NCBI RefSeq assembly: GCF_001889545.1
Contig: NZ_CP018194.1
Coordinates: 1,276,501 to 1,340,500, forward strand
DNA: 64,000 bases
Source: Granulibacter bethesdensis
GTDB lineage: Bacteria; Pseudomonadota; Alphaproteobacteria; Acetobacterales; Acetobacteraceae
Direction of reading: 5' to 3'
Part shown: one piece after another, positions 19,699-30,439 of the stretch
Layout of the letters: each line of letters begins with the position of its first letter
How positions within the stretch are numbered: the first letter of the stretch is position 1
Notes under the pieces: model-generated
Told to the model about the DNA's origin: nothing
Seen by the model: only the letters and a program-made list of their open reading frames with translations
Database searches by the model: none
Program-made: the position numbers and the translations under genes

Positions 19699-21654
19699 TT
19701 ATCGCCGCAGCTTATGCAGCAAATGACGCAGCGGGGCTGTGTAACGCCACATTGTGGAATCAAGCATAGCCTGATGCTGCCGGGTCAGCGCATGTAGCTG
19801 TTCTTCGAGTAAGTCCAGTTTTTCCTGTGAAGAGTCTGTTGATACGGGCGTGGAATTTTCAGTCGCAAAATGGCGGAAGACATCCACTTCACCGGTCAGC
19901 CATTTCAGAACTTCGTAACCGTCCTGTGTCTGCACGTATGCATGGGCCATTTCCATGGCAAACAGGCGACGCCCTGCATTCTGAGACCTGACCGCCATAT
20001 CAACGAAATCAGCCAGTAGGCCACGATGATCAGGCCCATGATCAATGCCCAGCGTGGGCCGGAAAATCTGCCTCTGCCAGGATCGGTCCAGTGTTTTGAG
20101 ATGACGCAGAACGAGGGGCGTTTCCCATTCCGTGCGTAATATCGTGCTCCGGCTGGGTGCGCTCATGTTGCGCGCACCCTCCCGTATCCTGAAAGCTGTG
20201 AATTCCTCATTAAGGAAAGCAATATCATGGCCGCTGACCAGCATGCGGGTCCACATATCGAAATCCTGTGAATTGGTCAGCCGTGGATCGTAGTAGCCCA
20301 GATTGTCAAACACGCTCCGCCTGATCATTGCGGTTGGGGCACACAGACAGTTTCCATGCAGCGCGAAACGCCGGAGCCAGCTGGTGGAAGAAAAATCTGG
20401 CATCTGCATGGGGGCTGCAAAATCAAGAAAGCTTTCGGTTTTCTGCCCATGCTCATCAACTGCGCGCGGCAGGCCGAAAACCGCGGATATGTGAGCATGG
20501 TGGTCAAGAAACGCCACCTGCCGCGCCAGCCGCTCTGGCAAGGCCCAGTCATCGGAATTGAGAATGGCAATATAATCGCCCTGCGCCCTTTTCAGGCAGT
20601 GATTCATCGCGGAGGAAATGCCAACATTGCTCGTAAGCGCGTCGACATGCAGACGAGGATCGGAAAACTGGTGGATTGCCGGTAACGTACCATCGCTTGA
20701 TGCGTCATCAGTCAGGATGATTTCGAAATCCTGAAAGCTTTGATCGAATACGCTTTGCAGAGATTGGGCGACATAACGTTCGTGATTATAGCTTTTGATC
20801 ACCACCGACACACGTGGTGCTGTCTGTGGACTTGCATATATTGTCGGCGCTGAAACTCGTTCCAGCCCCTCCCACCACAAAGGACGTTCGCCGGAGCGCG
20901 CGCCCACGAAATCCGGCCCGGACAGATCGTCCGAGGTTGCGACCATATAGTCCCATTCCTTACGCCGCTTTTCTTGATTCCAGCGATAGCGATGCCCCCA
21001 GTCATTCTGCACATCGACGGAGCCAAGACGGGCGCTTTGTTCTTTCTGCCGTTCAGCATTCCGGTCATAGCCAAGATGCTTGAAATGCCACAGCATCAGT
21101 TCATCACGTGCGGGAAGGCGAATATTGCCTTGTGGCTGAGCCGAATGGCGACCTTCCGCAAGGCCGGTTTCTACAATGGCATCGGGATTGAAAATGCCGA
21201 GCTTGTTGAAAAACCGCCGGGCGCGTCCTGAAGTGATTTTCTCGATCAGCAGCCCATCATCTGATGGAAAGGTTTCGCTGTTCATATCGAAACCAAGGGC
21301 GGGAATGCAGGTAACGCCTTCAGCCTTGCGTGTCTGAAGATAGCGCGTCATAGGCTGATCCTTGACCCAGAGATGTTCGTCAATGGCGGTGATGACGACC
21401 CAGTCTGCCTTGCCTCTGCTTTCCTTCCATGCGTTTTCATGCATCGCCTTGTGAGACAGGACAAAAGAGTCAGCATGAACCCGTTCGAAGCGCCTCAAAT
21501 CGACCTTGGGATGGGCTGCCAGAATCTCCAGTGAGCCATCGGTTGAGCCGTCATCGTAAATAACATAACGATCAACCCAGGAATCAAAATGTCGGAAGAA
21601 AAATCCAAGCATATCTGCTTCGTTCCAGCAGACCGTATAGAGATCGACCGTCAT
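19699..21654 (-). CDS. Bifunctional family-2 glycosyltransferase
   Basis: A 651-residue protein with two glycosyltransferase-like halves. Residues 1 to about 250 begin VDLYTVCWNEADMLGFFF with YDDGSTDGS, a GT2 'type 4' fold. Residues from about 270 begin VSVVIKSYNHERYVAQSL with TDDASSDGT, a classical GT-A family-2 domain. The C-terminus (about 610-651) is a short helical segment with LDLLEEQLHALTRQHQAML. No membrane span is visible. The neighbouring sugar-nucleotide cassette suggests a role in surface glycan or glycoprotein assembly. Confidence 0.87.
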   Translation of the reverse strand: MTVDLYTVCWNEADMLGFFFRHFDSWVDRYVIYDDGSTDGSLEILAAHPKVDLRRFERVHADSFVLSHKAMHENAWKESRGKADWVVITAIDEHLWVKDQPMTRYLQTRKAEGVTCIPALGFDMNSETFPSDDGLLIEKITSGRARRFFNKLGIFNPDAIVETGLAEGRHSAQPQGNIRLPARDELMLWHFKHLGYDRNAERQKEQSARLGSVDVQNDWGHRYRWNQEKRRKEWDYMVATSDDLSGPDFVGARSGERPLWWEGLERVSAPTIYASPQTAPRVSVVIKSYNHERYVAQSLQSVFDQSFQDFEIILTDDASSDGTLPAIHQFSDPRLHVDALTSNVGISSAMNHCLKRAQGDYIAILNSDDWALPERLARQVAFLDHHAHISAVFGLPRAVDEHGQKTESFLDFAAPMQMPDFSSTSWLRRFALHGNCLCAPTAMIRRSVFDNLGYYDPRLTNSQDFDMWTRMLVSGHDIAFLNEEFTAFRIREGARNMSAPSRSTILRTEWETPLVLRHLKTLDRSWQRQIFRPTLGIDHGPDHRGLLADFVDMAVRSQNAGRRLFAMEMAHAYVQTQDGYEVLKWLTGEVDVFRHFATENSTPVSTDSSQEKLDLLEEQLHALTRQHQAMLDSTMWRYTAPLRHLLHKLRR

Positions 21655-21822
21655 TTTCCCCGCCCGTCATATCTTTAATTGAGCGCAGTTATAGCGTTAA
21701 CAACGAATGTGCTGCAACGATGAGTAGAATGTTGAGGAAATTTCAAATCGTCCCGTTGAATCAGATAATTGGCCGATAATCTGATCCTTCTCTGGCCTCA
21801 TGCTGCTGTGCCCTGCAACAAC

Positions 21823-21865
21823 AGGTGGGCAGGCTCGTCAGCGAGCACGAGCCTGCCTCCCACCT
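21823..21865 (-). terminator. Strong hairpin after the molybdopterin oxidoreductase gene
   Basis: A long stem (AGGTGGGCAGGCTCGT paired with ACGAGCCTG and CCCACCT, with a 3-base bulge) begins within the stop codon of the minus-strand oxidoreductase gene. No uridine run follows on the minus strand, so it may need Rho or simply stabilise the mRNA end. Confidence 0.55.
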
Positions 21866-24000
21866 CAATTGGCGCGCATCACATCCACAAGATTGTCGGA
21901 GAAGCTGGGCGCGTGACCGAGATCGGAGAAAGCAGCACTGCTGATGCTGTTGACGGTGCCATCATTCAACTGCCGCCAGTATCCCAGCGTCGTGACGACA
22001 ATGCCGGGATTTACGTCGCTGGTAATACGGGCCATGGCGCGGAAGGCGCCCCGGTTATTCATGACCTTGACGCGATCACCATCCTCGATACCGCGTGCCT
22101 GCGCATCGGAGGCATTGATCAGCACGAATTGCTCCCCCTGACCACGGATCTTCTGTTCCATGTTGGCATAGCATGAATTAAGAAAACCGTGGCTTTTCGG
22201 TGAAACAATCGAAAGCGGGTATTGTCTTGCCAACTCGGTCGCAGTCAGGGGATTTTCCCGTGCACCGAGATAGTCTGGTAGAGGGTCGACTGCCTCGTTT
22301 GGCTGGAATGCTTCGTACATCTGACGGAATGGGGCCGGTACAAAATTGCGTGCTCCATCCAGCATGAAATGGCATTTCCCGGTCGCCGTCGGGAAGTTCC
22401 CGTCTTTATGGGGTGCCCTGTTATCAGCCGTGCCGACATTCAGCCGTGCATAGCCGTGCTGTTTCAGATAGGCCAGATCAATGCCTTCGCAGGCGGGTGA
22501 TGACCAGTCGACAAAATTTTGCAGACATTCTTCATCAGACCACAGGAAATTGGCGTCAGTAAAGCCGAACTTTGCTGCCAGACGGCGGAAGATTTCGTTA
22601 TTCGGCAGGGCTTCACCAGGCGCATGAGCACATTTGGTCGTGTAGGTCAGATACAGATGCCCCCAGGAAAGGATGATATCCTCCATTTCTGCCCCCATTG
22701 CGGCAGGCAGAAGTATATCGGCATAGGAGGCGGTGTCGGAAATGAAATGCTCTGCCGACACCAGAAACAGATCATCCCGCTTCAGGCCTTGAACGATCCT
22801 GTCCGTCTCCGGTGCCTGTGTGACCGGATTGGCATTCCAGCACATCATCGACATGATCGGCGGATCGAGCGGTATGTCACCTGTCAGCGCCTTGCCGAGT
22901 TCCAGCGCACTGACCACCCGCGTTCCTTCCGGGATCAGATCAGGCCGGCAGATGACATCAAATTTGTAAGGATGCTCCCATACTGAGAACTGCGTCATGC
23001 CACCGCCGACATGCCGCCATGCTCCGGTCAGCGCCGGAATGCAGGCAATGGCACGCACGGCCTGGCCGCCGCCATAATGACGTTCCAGCGCCACACCGAT
23101 GCGAATGGCGGCTGGTTGCTCTGTCGCGAGGCTGCGGGCGAGCTTGCGGATATCGGCAGCGGCAACACCGGTAATGGTTTCTGCCCATTCCGGGGTGCGG
23201 TCAGCAGCGCGTGCTTTCAGTTCGTCAAATCCGACCGTATGGTTGGCGACATAGTCATGATCAACCAGATCCTGTTCGATCAGCGTGTTGATCAGCGCCA
23301 TGGCCAGCGCGCCATCGGTGCCGGGGCGGGGGGCTATATGCCAGTCCGCACTTTTGGCGGTGCGGGAGGCATAGGAGTCGATCACGACGACCGTGGCGCC
23401 GTTTTTCTGCGCATCACGGATGATTGCCCAGTGATGAAGATTGGTGCTGATGCTGTTACAGGCCCAGATGACGATGTATTTTGAATGAATATAGCTTTCC
23501 GGATCGACGCCTGCTGTTGGCCCGACCGCCATGAGCCATGCAGTCGATGATCCTTCGCCGCAAAAGGTCCGCTCGCAGACTGTGGCACCAAGACGATTGA
23601 AAAAAGCATCCCCGCCATTCAGGCCCTGCAAAAGCCCCTGATGCCCGAGATAGCTGTAGGGCATGATTGCCTGCGGCCCATATTCAGCAATGATTGCCTG
23701 CCAGCGGCTGACGATCTCGTCCAGTGCCTCATCCCAGCTGATCCGGGCGAACTGCCCTGATCCTTTCGGTCCGATACGGCGCATGGGATACAGCACACGG
23801 TCAGGGTGGGTGTGCCTTTTCTCGTAATCTTTCACTTTGACGCAGAGTCCGCCTCTGGTCATTGGATGATCAGGATTGCCTCGCACTGATTGCAATTGAC
23901 CATCCTTGACATCGAACAGCATTGCACAAGTATCTGGACAGTCATGGGGACAAGCCCCAAGAAATGTTTGAACCGTTTCTGATCCATTTATGACATTCAT
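21865..24000 (-). CDS. Molybdopterin-dependent oxidoreductase (DMSO reductase superfamily)
   Basis: A 711-residue enzyme with an N-terminal [4Fe-4S] motif (Cys17, Cys21 and Cys25 in ACPHDCPDTC, plus Cys53 in GGLCVK). Molybdopterin and molydopterin-dinucleotide-binding domains follow (RISWDEALDEIV, PRPGTDGALAMALI, PLSIVSPKSHGFLNS). No Tat or Sec signal is seen, so it is probably cytoplasmic. Partner subunits are not adjacent. Family members oxidise or reduce small oxo-substrates such as formate, thiosulfate or polysulfide; the substrate cannot be read from sequence. Confidence 0.87.
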   Translation of the reverse strand: MNVINGSETVQTFLGACPHDCPDTCAMLFDVKDGQLQSVRGNPDHPMTRGGLCVKVKDYEKRHTHPDRVLYPMRRIGPKGSGQFARISWDEALDEIVSRWQAIIAEYGPQAIMPYSYLGHQGLLQGLNGGDAFFNRLGATVCERTFCGEGSSTAWLMAVGPTAGVDPESYIHSKYIVIWACNSISTNLHHWAIIRDAQKNGATVVVIDSYASRTAKSADWHIAPRPGTDGALAMALINTLIEQDLVDHDYVANHTVGFDELKARAADRTPEWAETITGVAAADIRKLARSLATEQPAAIRIGVALERHYGGGQAVRAIACIPALTGAWRHVGGGMTQFSVWEHPYKFDVICRPDLIPEGTRVVSALELGKALTGDIPLDPPIMSMMCWNANPVTQAPETDRIVQGLKRDDLFLVSAEHFISDTASYADILLPAAMGAEMEDIILSWGHLYLTYTTKCAHAPGEALPNNEIFRRLAAKFGFTDANFLWSDEECLQNFVDWSSPACEGIDLAYLKQHGYARLNVGTADNRAPHKDGNFPTATGKCHFMLDGARNFVPAPFRQMYEAFQPNEAVDPLPDYLGARENPLTATELARQYPLSIVSPKSHGFLNSCYANMEQKIRGQGEQFVLINASDAQARGIEDGDRVKVMNNRGAFRAMARITSDVNPGIVVTTLGYWRQLNDGTVNSISSAAFSDLGHAPSFSDNLVDVMRAN

Positions 24001-24256
24001 TAGGACGCCTCCGTGATTTTTGGGAGTATTTCTATTATATGCGAAGCCGTTCCCTGAACCGGCATTGTGTTTGAATTCTTTTTCTCAGTTAACTCCAAAT
24101 GCTCTCATACTGCTAGCCATAATCAGATGTCTTGGGTGCCATGCTATGAATAAATGGCTGTTACCTTAACGCGATTTTAAAAAAAACCCTCTGGAAATCA
24201 GGAACAAAGGGAATAAGCTTTCGTTCATAACAACAAATAATATGAGGAGATAAGCT

Positions 24257-24520
24257 ATGAACCAGGTCATGAATATTCAACGTTTCGCTGCAATCTGCGC
24301 CATTGCCGGTGCTGCGATGATCGGCATGCCCGCTGTGTCCCATGCTGCTGGAGCATCGGCTATGAGCCGGAGCGGATATCAAACCCGGACCAATATTCAC
24401 TCTGTCTCACTGGCGGTTGCGGGAATGTATCGGCAGGGCGGATGTCAGGAAAAGGAAATGTGGGGCCCGTCAAAGCGGCCGGAAATGGAAAAGGTCTGCA
24501 CCGGCAGCTTTGCTCAATAA
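24257..24520 (+). CDS. Small secreted protein of unknown function
   Basis: An 87-residue protein with a clear signal peptide (hydrophobic ICAIAGAAMIGMPAVS, cleavage near SHAAGA) behind an AGGAGATAAGCT ribosome-binding site. The mature part is about 55 residues with two cysteines (GGCQEKEMW, EKVCTGSF) that could form a disulfide. Not recognised as a family member. It stands alone between the oxidoreductase and the tRNA-Gln gene. Confidence 0.7.
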   Translation: MNQVMNIQRFAAICAIAGAAMIGMPAVSHAAGASAMSRSGYQTRTNIHSVSLAVAGMYRQGGCQEKEMWGPSKRPEMEKVCTGSFAQ

Positions 24521-24540
24521 GTGGATTAACGCCAGTCAAT

Positions 24541-24585
24541 ACGATCACACTGGGCACCTGCGAATGAGCAGTCCAGTGTGATCGT
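24541..24585. terminator. 13-bp perfect inverted repeat after the small secreted gene
   Basis: ACGATCACACTGG (24541-24553) and CCAGTGTGATCGT (24573-24585) are perfect inverted repeats separated by 19 bases. It lies between a plus-strand gene and a minus-strand tRNA gene, so it can end transcripts from both. Neither side has a good U-run. Confidence 0.5.
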
Positions 24586-24605
24586 CAAAAATCAAAATAT
24601 GGGAG

Positions 24606-24679
24606 TGGCTGGGGGACCTGGATTCGAACCAGGGCTGACCGGGTCAGAGCCGGTAGTTCTACCGCTAAACTATCCCCCA
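24606..24679 (-). tRNA. tRNA-Gln (anticodon CUG)
   Basis: A 74-base cloverleaf on the minus strand. The acceptor stem is TGGGGGA paired with TCCCCCA, followed by an encoded GCCA end. The anticodon arm is ACCGG-CTCTGAC-CCGGT, giving anticodon CTG (reads CAG, Gln). The T-arm contains GGTTCGAATCC. The U1-A72 pair is the usual Gln identity feature. Confidence 0.95.
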
Positions 24680-24855
24680 AGCGGCTGATGGCGGGCTATT
24701 AGCATCGGTTTTACGGCAGGGCAAGTCCCTGCCGTAATGCTTTTTGCATATTCCCAATCAAGGTCAGTGCGGCTGTCTTGATGGGATGGCTGAACGATCA
24801 CCAAATTTTGCAAGGAAAATGACACATTCGGCCGTAAACCGTTTATACTCTTCCG

Positions 24856-25992
24856 ATGGCCGTTTCTCAGCAGTTCTCTATGCGCCTGTCTTGCCCCCGG
24901 TCAAATCGGCAGGCGATGGTTGCCGCGTATGCTGCACTTGATCTGGGAACCAATAATTGCCGTTTGCTTATTGGAACCCCGGCAGGTGGCAGTTTCCGCG
25001 TGCTGGACAGTTTCAGCCGCATCGTCAGGTTAGGAGAGGGGCTGCAAACCACCGACAGGCTCAGTCAGCAGGCCATGGAGCGTACTCTTGCAGCCCTGCG
25101 TGCCTGTGCCGCCCGGATGCAGCGAAGAAGCCTGTCCGGCGTACGTGCCGTGGCAACTGAAGCGTGTCGCCGGGCGGTAAATGGCAGTGACTTTCTCAGT
25201 CGCGTGCGGGCGGAAATCGGCCTTGATTTCGATGTAATCTCCACGCGGGAAGAAATTGAACTCGCGCTGGAAAGCTGTACCCCTCTGCTGCGTCGTAGCG
25301 GGGCAAGGCGTGTTCTTCTGTTCGATATTGGCGGTGGTTCTACCGAGTTGGCCTGGATACGGATCGATGCAGATCGCCCGGTGCTGATTGGAACTGTTTC
25401 CCTGCCGGTTGGTGTTGTCCGCTTTGCCGAGCAATACGGCGCTGCCCGCTTCAGCACCGCAGCGTTCGAGGAAATGGTGCAGGATGTCCGCCAGCGTATG
25501 GAGACATTCGAGGCAGTACACCGTATCCGTCATGAAATTCTTCATGGCGGGGTTGCCTTGCTCGGCACCTCCGGTACCGCGACCACGATGGCGAGCATCA
25601 GTTTCGATCTCAACCGCTATCGCCGGCCACTGGTCGATGGTGCGGTTCTGACCATGCCCCAGGCCGATCACGCGGTGCAGACACTGCGGATGTTGGGTGA
25701 AGAAGGACTGCACGGAGAAGGTTTACGCAAGCACCCCTGTATCGGTCCGCAGCGTGCCGATTTCGTGCTGCCGGGATGTGCAATTTTTCAGGCTATTCGG
25801 TCGCTCTGGCCGACTTCCTCCGTTATCGTTGCCGATCGAGGCCTACGGGAAGGAATGCTGCTCAGGATGATGCAGGAAGCCCGCCATAGTCAGGGGCATG
25901 CTGGAAGAAGGCGGAAGAAAACCTCTTCTTCGGTGTGCTCTGGATTGGATAGGCAGGCTTCTGGCATATCGGCCACAACGCAGCCGGTTTGA
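24856..25992 (+). CDS. Ppx/GppA family phosphatase
   Basis: A 378-residue exopolyphosphatase or guanosine-pentaphosphatase homologue of the ASKHA fold. Phosphate-binding motifs AALDLGTNNCRLLIG (near residue 30) and LLFDIGGGSTELAW are clear. The first 15-20 residues are unconserved-looking, and an internal Met at 24880 or 24916 could be the true start. Family role: polyphosphate or (p)ppGpp turnover. It precedes rlmE by 13 bases, suggesting co-transcription. Confidence 0.9.
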   Translation: MAVSQQFSMRLSCPRSNRQAMVAAYAALDLGTNNCRLLIGTPAGGSFRVLDSFSRIVRLGEGLQTTDRLSQQAMERTLAALRACAARMQRRSLSGVRAVATEACRRAVNGSDFLSRVRAEIGLDFDVISTREEIELALESCTPLLRRSGARRVLLFDIGGGSTELAWIRIDADRPVLIGTVSLPVGVVRFAEQYGAARFSTAAFEEMVQDVRQRMETFEAVHRIRHEILHGGVALLGTSGTATTMASISFDLNRYRRPLVDGAVLTMPQADHAVQTLRMLGEEGLHGEGLRKHPCIGPQRADFVLPGCAIFQAIRSLWPTSSVIVADRGLREGMLLRMMQEARHSQGHAGRRRKKTSSSVCSGLDRQASGISATTQPV

Positions 25993-26005
25993 GACGGGAT
26001 AGACA

Positions 26006-26698
26006 ATGAGCGGTGGAAAGACGCAGCCCCCCACGGGGCCGCGCGGCAAGGTTGTGATGCTGAAAACGGCCCGCAAGCGGAGCGTGGCCTCCCAGCGCTG
26101 GCTGACCCGGCAGTTGAATGATCCTTATGTGGCAGCGGCGAAGGCGCAGGGCTGGCGCTCCCGCGCGGCTTTCAAGCTGATCGAGCTGGATGACAAATTC
26201 GGGCTGATCAGCAAGGGCAGCCGGGTGATTGATCTGGGCGCGGCACCGGGAGGCTGGACGCAGGTCGCCATGAAGCGCGGTGCTGCCATGGTGGTCGGCG
26301 TGGATCTTTTGCCGGTCGATCCGGTGCCCGGCGCGACGCTGATCCAGGGCGATTTCAACGATGATGATATGCCGGCGAGGCTTTCCTCCCTGATGGGTGG
26401 CAAGGCCGATCTGGTGATGTCCGACATGGCCCCCAATACGACCGGCCATGCGGCGACCGATCATATGCGTATCATCGCGTTGACCGAACTGGCGCTGCAT
26501 TTCGCTTTTGATGCGTTGGCCCCCGGCGGAGCCTTCGTGGCGAAAGTGTTTCAGGGTGGATCGGAGAAACAACTGCTTGAACCGATGAAGCAGCGATTCT
26601 CCTCCGTCCGGCATGCCAAACCCGCTTCCAGCCGGAAGGAAAGCAGCGAACTTTATGTCGTTGCAAAAGGGTTTCGTGCCAATGGGTTGCAGGACTGA
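26006..26698 (+). CDS. rlmE: 23S rRNA (uridine-2552-2'-O)-methyltransferase
   Basis: A 230-residue RrmJ/FtsJ-type enzyme. The SAM motif VIDLGAAPGGWTQVA is followed by the K-D-K-E catalytic set: an N-terminal Lys in AAFKLIELDDKF, Asp in VMSDMAPNTTGH, Lys in FVAKVFQG and Glu in SSELYVVAKGF. It methylates the A-loop of 23S rRNA during late 50S assembly. The N-terminal extension of about 25 basic residues is usual in alphaproteobacteria. Confidence 0.94.
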   Translation: MSGGKTQPPTGPRGKVVMLKTARKRSVASQRWLTRQLNDPYVAAAKAQGWRSRAAFKLIELDDKFGLISKGSRVIDLGAAPGGWTQVAMKRGAAMVVGVDLLPVDPVPGATLIQGDFNDDDMPARLSSLMGGKADLVMSDMAPNTTGHAATDHMRIIALTELALHFAFDALAPGGAFVAKVFQGGSEKQLLEPMKQRFSSVRHAKPASSRKESSELYVVAKGFRANGLQD

Positions 26699-26821
26699 TA
26701 CAGGCAGGCAACCCGCCGTGCCCCAGACGCGGGGCAGGCAGAATACGGAATGGCTTGCCCAGATACGGGCCGGGGCGTTAAGGGAGCGCGCCAAGGCGCA
26801 CCCGCCCGTCCGACAGGATGA

Positions 26822-28354
<1,533 letters not shown>

Positions 28355-28388
28355 TGCGCATATTCCCTTCTGATCCGGCGGGCGTTTT

Positions 28389-29675
28389 ATGACGCCCTCG
28401 GCGAGGCTTGCAGCAGCAATTACGCTGCTGGAGGAAATCGAGGCTGCTCACCGCCGTCCGGCGGATGCGGTGGCCAACGATTTCTTCCGCGCCCGTCGCT
28501 ATATCGGCGGCAGTGACCGCCGGGCCGTCTCTGCTCAAGCCTGGCAGGTGCTGCGTGCCCGTCGCCGAATGGGGTGGTGGTTGCCGGAGGCTCCACCGCG
28601 CCTGCTGGTGGCCGGTTATATGCTGCTGACCGGGTGGACTCTGGAGGCTGTGACAAAAGCATTCTCCGGCGGCCAGTATGCGCCTGCACGGTTAACAGAG
28701 ACAGAGCAGACTGCTCTGCGCCGTCTGGAGGGGCATACACTCGATCATCCGGAGATGCCGGATGCGGTACGTCTGGAACTGCCGGACTGGATCCTGCCCC
28801 GCTTCAGGGATCGCTTCGGCCCGGCTCTGGCTGCTGAACTGGCGGAGATGGAGAGTGAGGCCCCGCTCGATCTGCGGGTCAATCTGCTCAAATCGGATCG
28901 TGATGCAGCTCGCAGCGCCTTGCGGGCTGAGGGGATCGAGGCGGAATTCACCACTCTGTCTCCATGGGGTCTGCGTGTGCATGGTCGCCGTCCGGTCACG
29001 ACTGGAGCAGCGTTCCGGCAGGGGCTGATTGAAATTCAGGATGAAGGCAGCCAGTTGATCGCGGCGCTGGTCGGGGCTGGTCCCGATATGCGCGTGGTGG
29101 ATTATTGCGCCGGCGCTGGTGGCAAGACTCTGGCCATGGCAATGACGATGCTCAATCGCGGCCATATCGTGGCTTGTGATACCTCCGAGCCTCGGCTGGA
29201 AGGAGCGGTACGCCGGCTGCGTCGGGCCGGGGTGCATAATGTCGAGCGCCATCTGCTGACGCCGGGCGATAAATGGGTCAAGCGCCGGGCCGGAGGCTTC
29301 GACCGCGTTCTGGTGGATGCCCCCTGCACCGGAACCGGCACATGGCGGCGCAATCCGGATGGGCGGCTGAGGCTGACCGAGACTGATCTGCTCGAACTGG
29401 TGCCAAAGCAGGCGGAAATCCTTGATCGAGCCGCCACCTTGCTGCGTCCGGGTGGCAGGCTGGTCTATGCAACCTGTTCCGTGCTGGCAGAGGAAAATAC
29501 CGGCCAGATTGAGGCCTTCTTGGCCAGACGGCCCGAATTCCGGCTGATGCCGCTGCGGCAGGCCTGGCCGGATGCTCCGGCGGCGCTGACAGGGGATATG
29601 CTCAGCCTGACGCCACGCAGCTTCGGCACAGACGGCTTCTTCGCCGCTGTGCTTGAGAAACCGGTCCCCGCATGA
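28389..29675 (+). CDS. RsmB/NOP-family RNA (cytosine-5)-methyltransferase
   Basis: A 428-residue protein with an N-terminal helical RNA-binding region and a C-terminal SAM-dependent methyltransferase. The SAM motif reads VVDYCAGAGGKTLAMAM. The two catalytic cysteines of m5C RNA methyltransferases are present: Cys313 in VDAPCTGTGTWRRNPD and Cys363 in VYATCSVLAEEN. Its likely target is rRNA, as in RsmB. The stop overlaps the start of the GNAT gene (ATGA), so the two are probably coupled. Confidence 0.92.
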   Translation: MTPSARLAAAITLLEEIEAAHRRPADAVANDFFRARRYIGGSDRRAVSAQAWQVLRARRRMGWWLPEAPPRLLVAGYMLLTGWTLEAVTKAFSGGQYAPARLTETEQTALRRLEGHTLDHPEMPDAVRLELPDWILPRFRDRFGPALAAELAEMESEAPLDLRVNLLKSDRDAARSALRAEGIEAEFTTLSPWGLRVHGRRPVTTGAAFRQGLIEIQDEGSQLIAALVGAGPDMRVVDYCAGAGGKTLAMAMTMLNRGHIVACDTSEPRLEGAVRRLRRAGVHNVERHLLTPGDKWVKRRAGGFDRVLVDAPCTGTGTWRRNPDGRLRLTETDLLELVPKQAEILDRAATLLRPGGRLVYATCSVLAEENTGQIEAFLARRPEFRLMPLRQAWPDAPAALTGDMLSLTPRSFGTDGFFAAVLEKPVPA

Positions 29676-30283
29676 TCGCCATCCGCCGCGCCCGCCCGGC
29701 TGACGCGCCTTTGATCGGCGCTGTGCATGTCGCGGTGTGGCGCAGCGCCTGTCCGGGGATCGTGCCGGATCATCATCTCAGCCAGATGTCCGTAACCAGA
29801 CTGGCAGCCGATTATGATGCCGCCATCATGGCCGGGCAGGGCGTGTTTGTCCTGTGTGCATCGGGTGAGGACATACCGCTTGCTCCTGTTGGGGAAAGCG
29901 GAAAGCAGGCGTCTTCCATAACAAAGCGGCCGCGCGTGATCGGCTTCTCCACGGCGGCAAGAGCCGCATCCGGTGCACCGGGGGAAGGGGAAATCGGTGC
30001 GCTCTGTATTCTGGACGATTACCGGGAACGTGGATTGGGACGCCGCCTGATACGTGCTGCGGCCTCGCATTTAAGAATGCTTGGCTGCCGCTCTGCTTAT
30101 ACATGGGTGTTGAGGGACAGTCCGGCACGCTGGTTTCATACCCGCCTTGGTGGCGTTGCCGTAGCCCAGGGCCATATCTCTCTGGCGGGTGTAACGCTGG
30201 AGCAGGAGGCTTTTTTGTGGGAACCAATTGAAATGCTGCTGCGCCCAGGAGAATTACGAAAAGAGGACCGGGATGACACCTGA
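29672..30283 (+). CDS. GNAT-family N-acetyltransferase
   Basis: A 203-residue acetyltransferase. The acetyl-CoA loop is visible in CILDDYRERGLGRRLIRAAA, preceded by strand GEIGALCI. The N-terminal IRRARPADAPLIGAVHVAVW is typical of GNAT proteins. Substrate unknown. The start overlaps the upstream methyltransferase stop by 4 bases. Confidence 0.87.
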   Translation: MIAIRRARPADAPLIGAVHVAVWRSACPGIVPDHHLSQMSVTRLAADYDAAIMAGQGVFVLCASGEDIPLAPVGESGKQASSITKRPRVIGFSTAARAASGAPGEGEIGALCILDDYRERGLGRRLIRAAASHLRMLGCRSAYTWVLRDSPARWFHTRLGGVAVAQGHISLAGVTLEQEAFLWEPIEMLLRPGELRKEDRDDT

Positions 30284-30439
30284 TCTCCGGCATACAGAGT
30301 GGAATGTCGCCCTGTTATGCCAGTTTTCCACTGTTTTGCCGTTGCGGTCCGACGCGGCTTCCGGCATTGCCCCCACTGGCCACATAGGGCCTGCATTTGC
30401 CCCCCTTCTCGCGGGGTGCGTTGAAGGAGAGAGAGCCTG

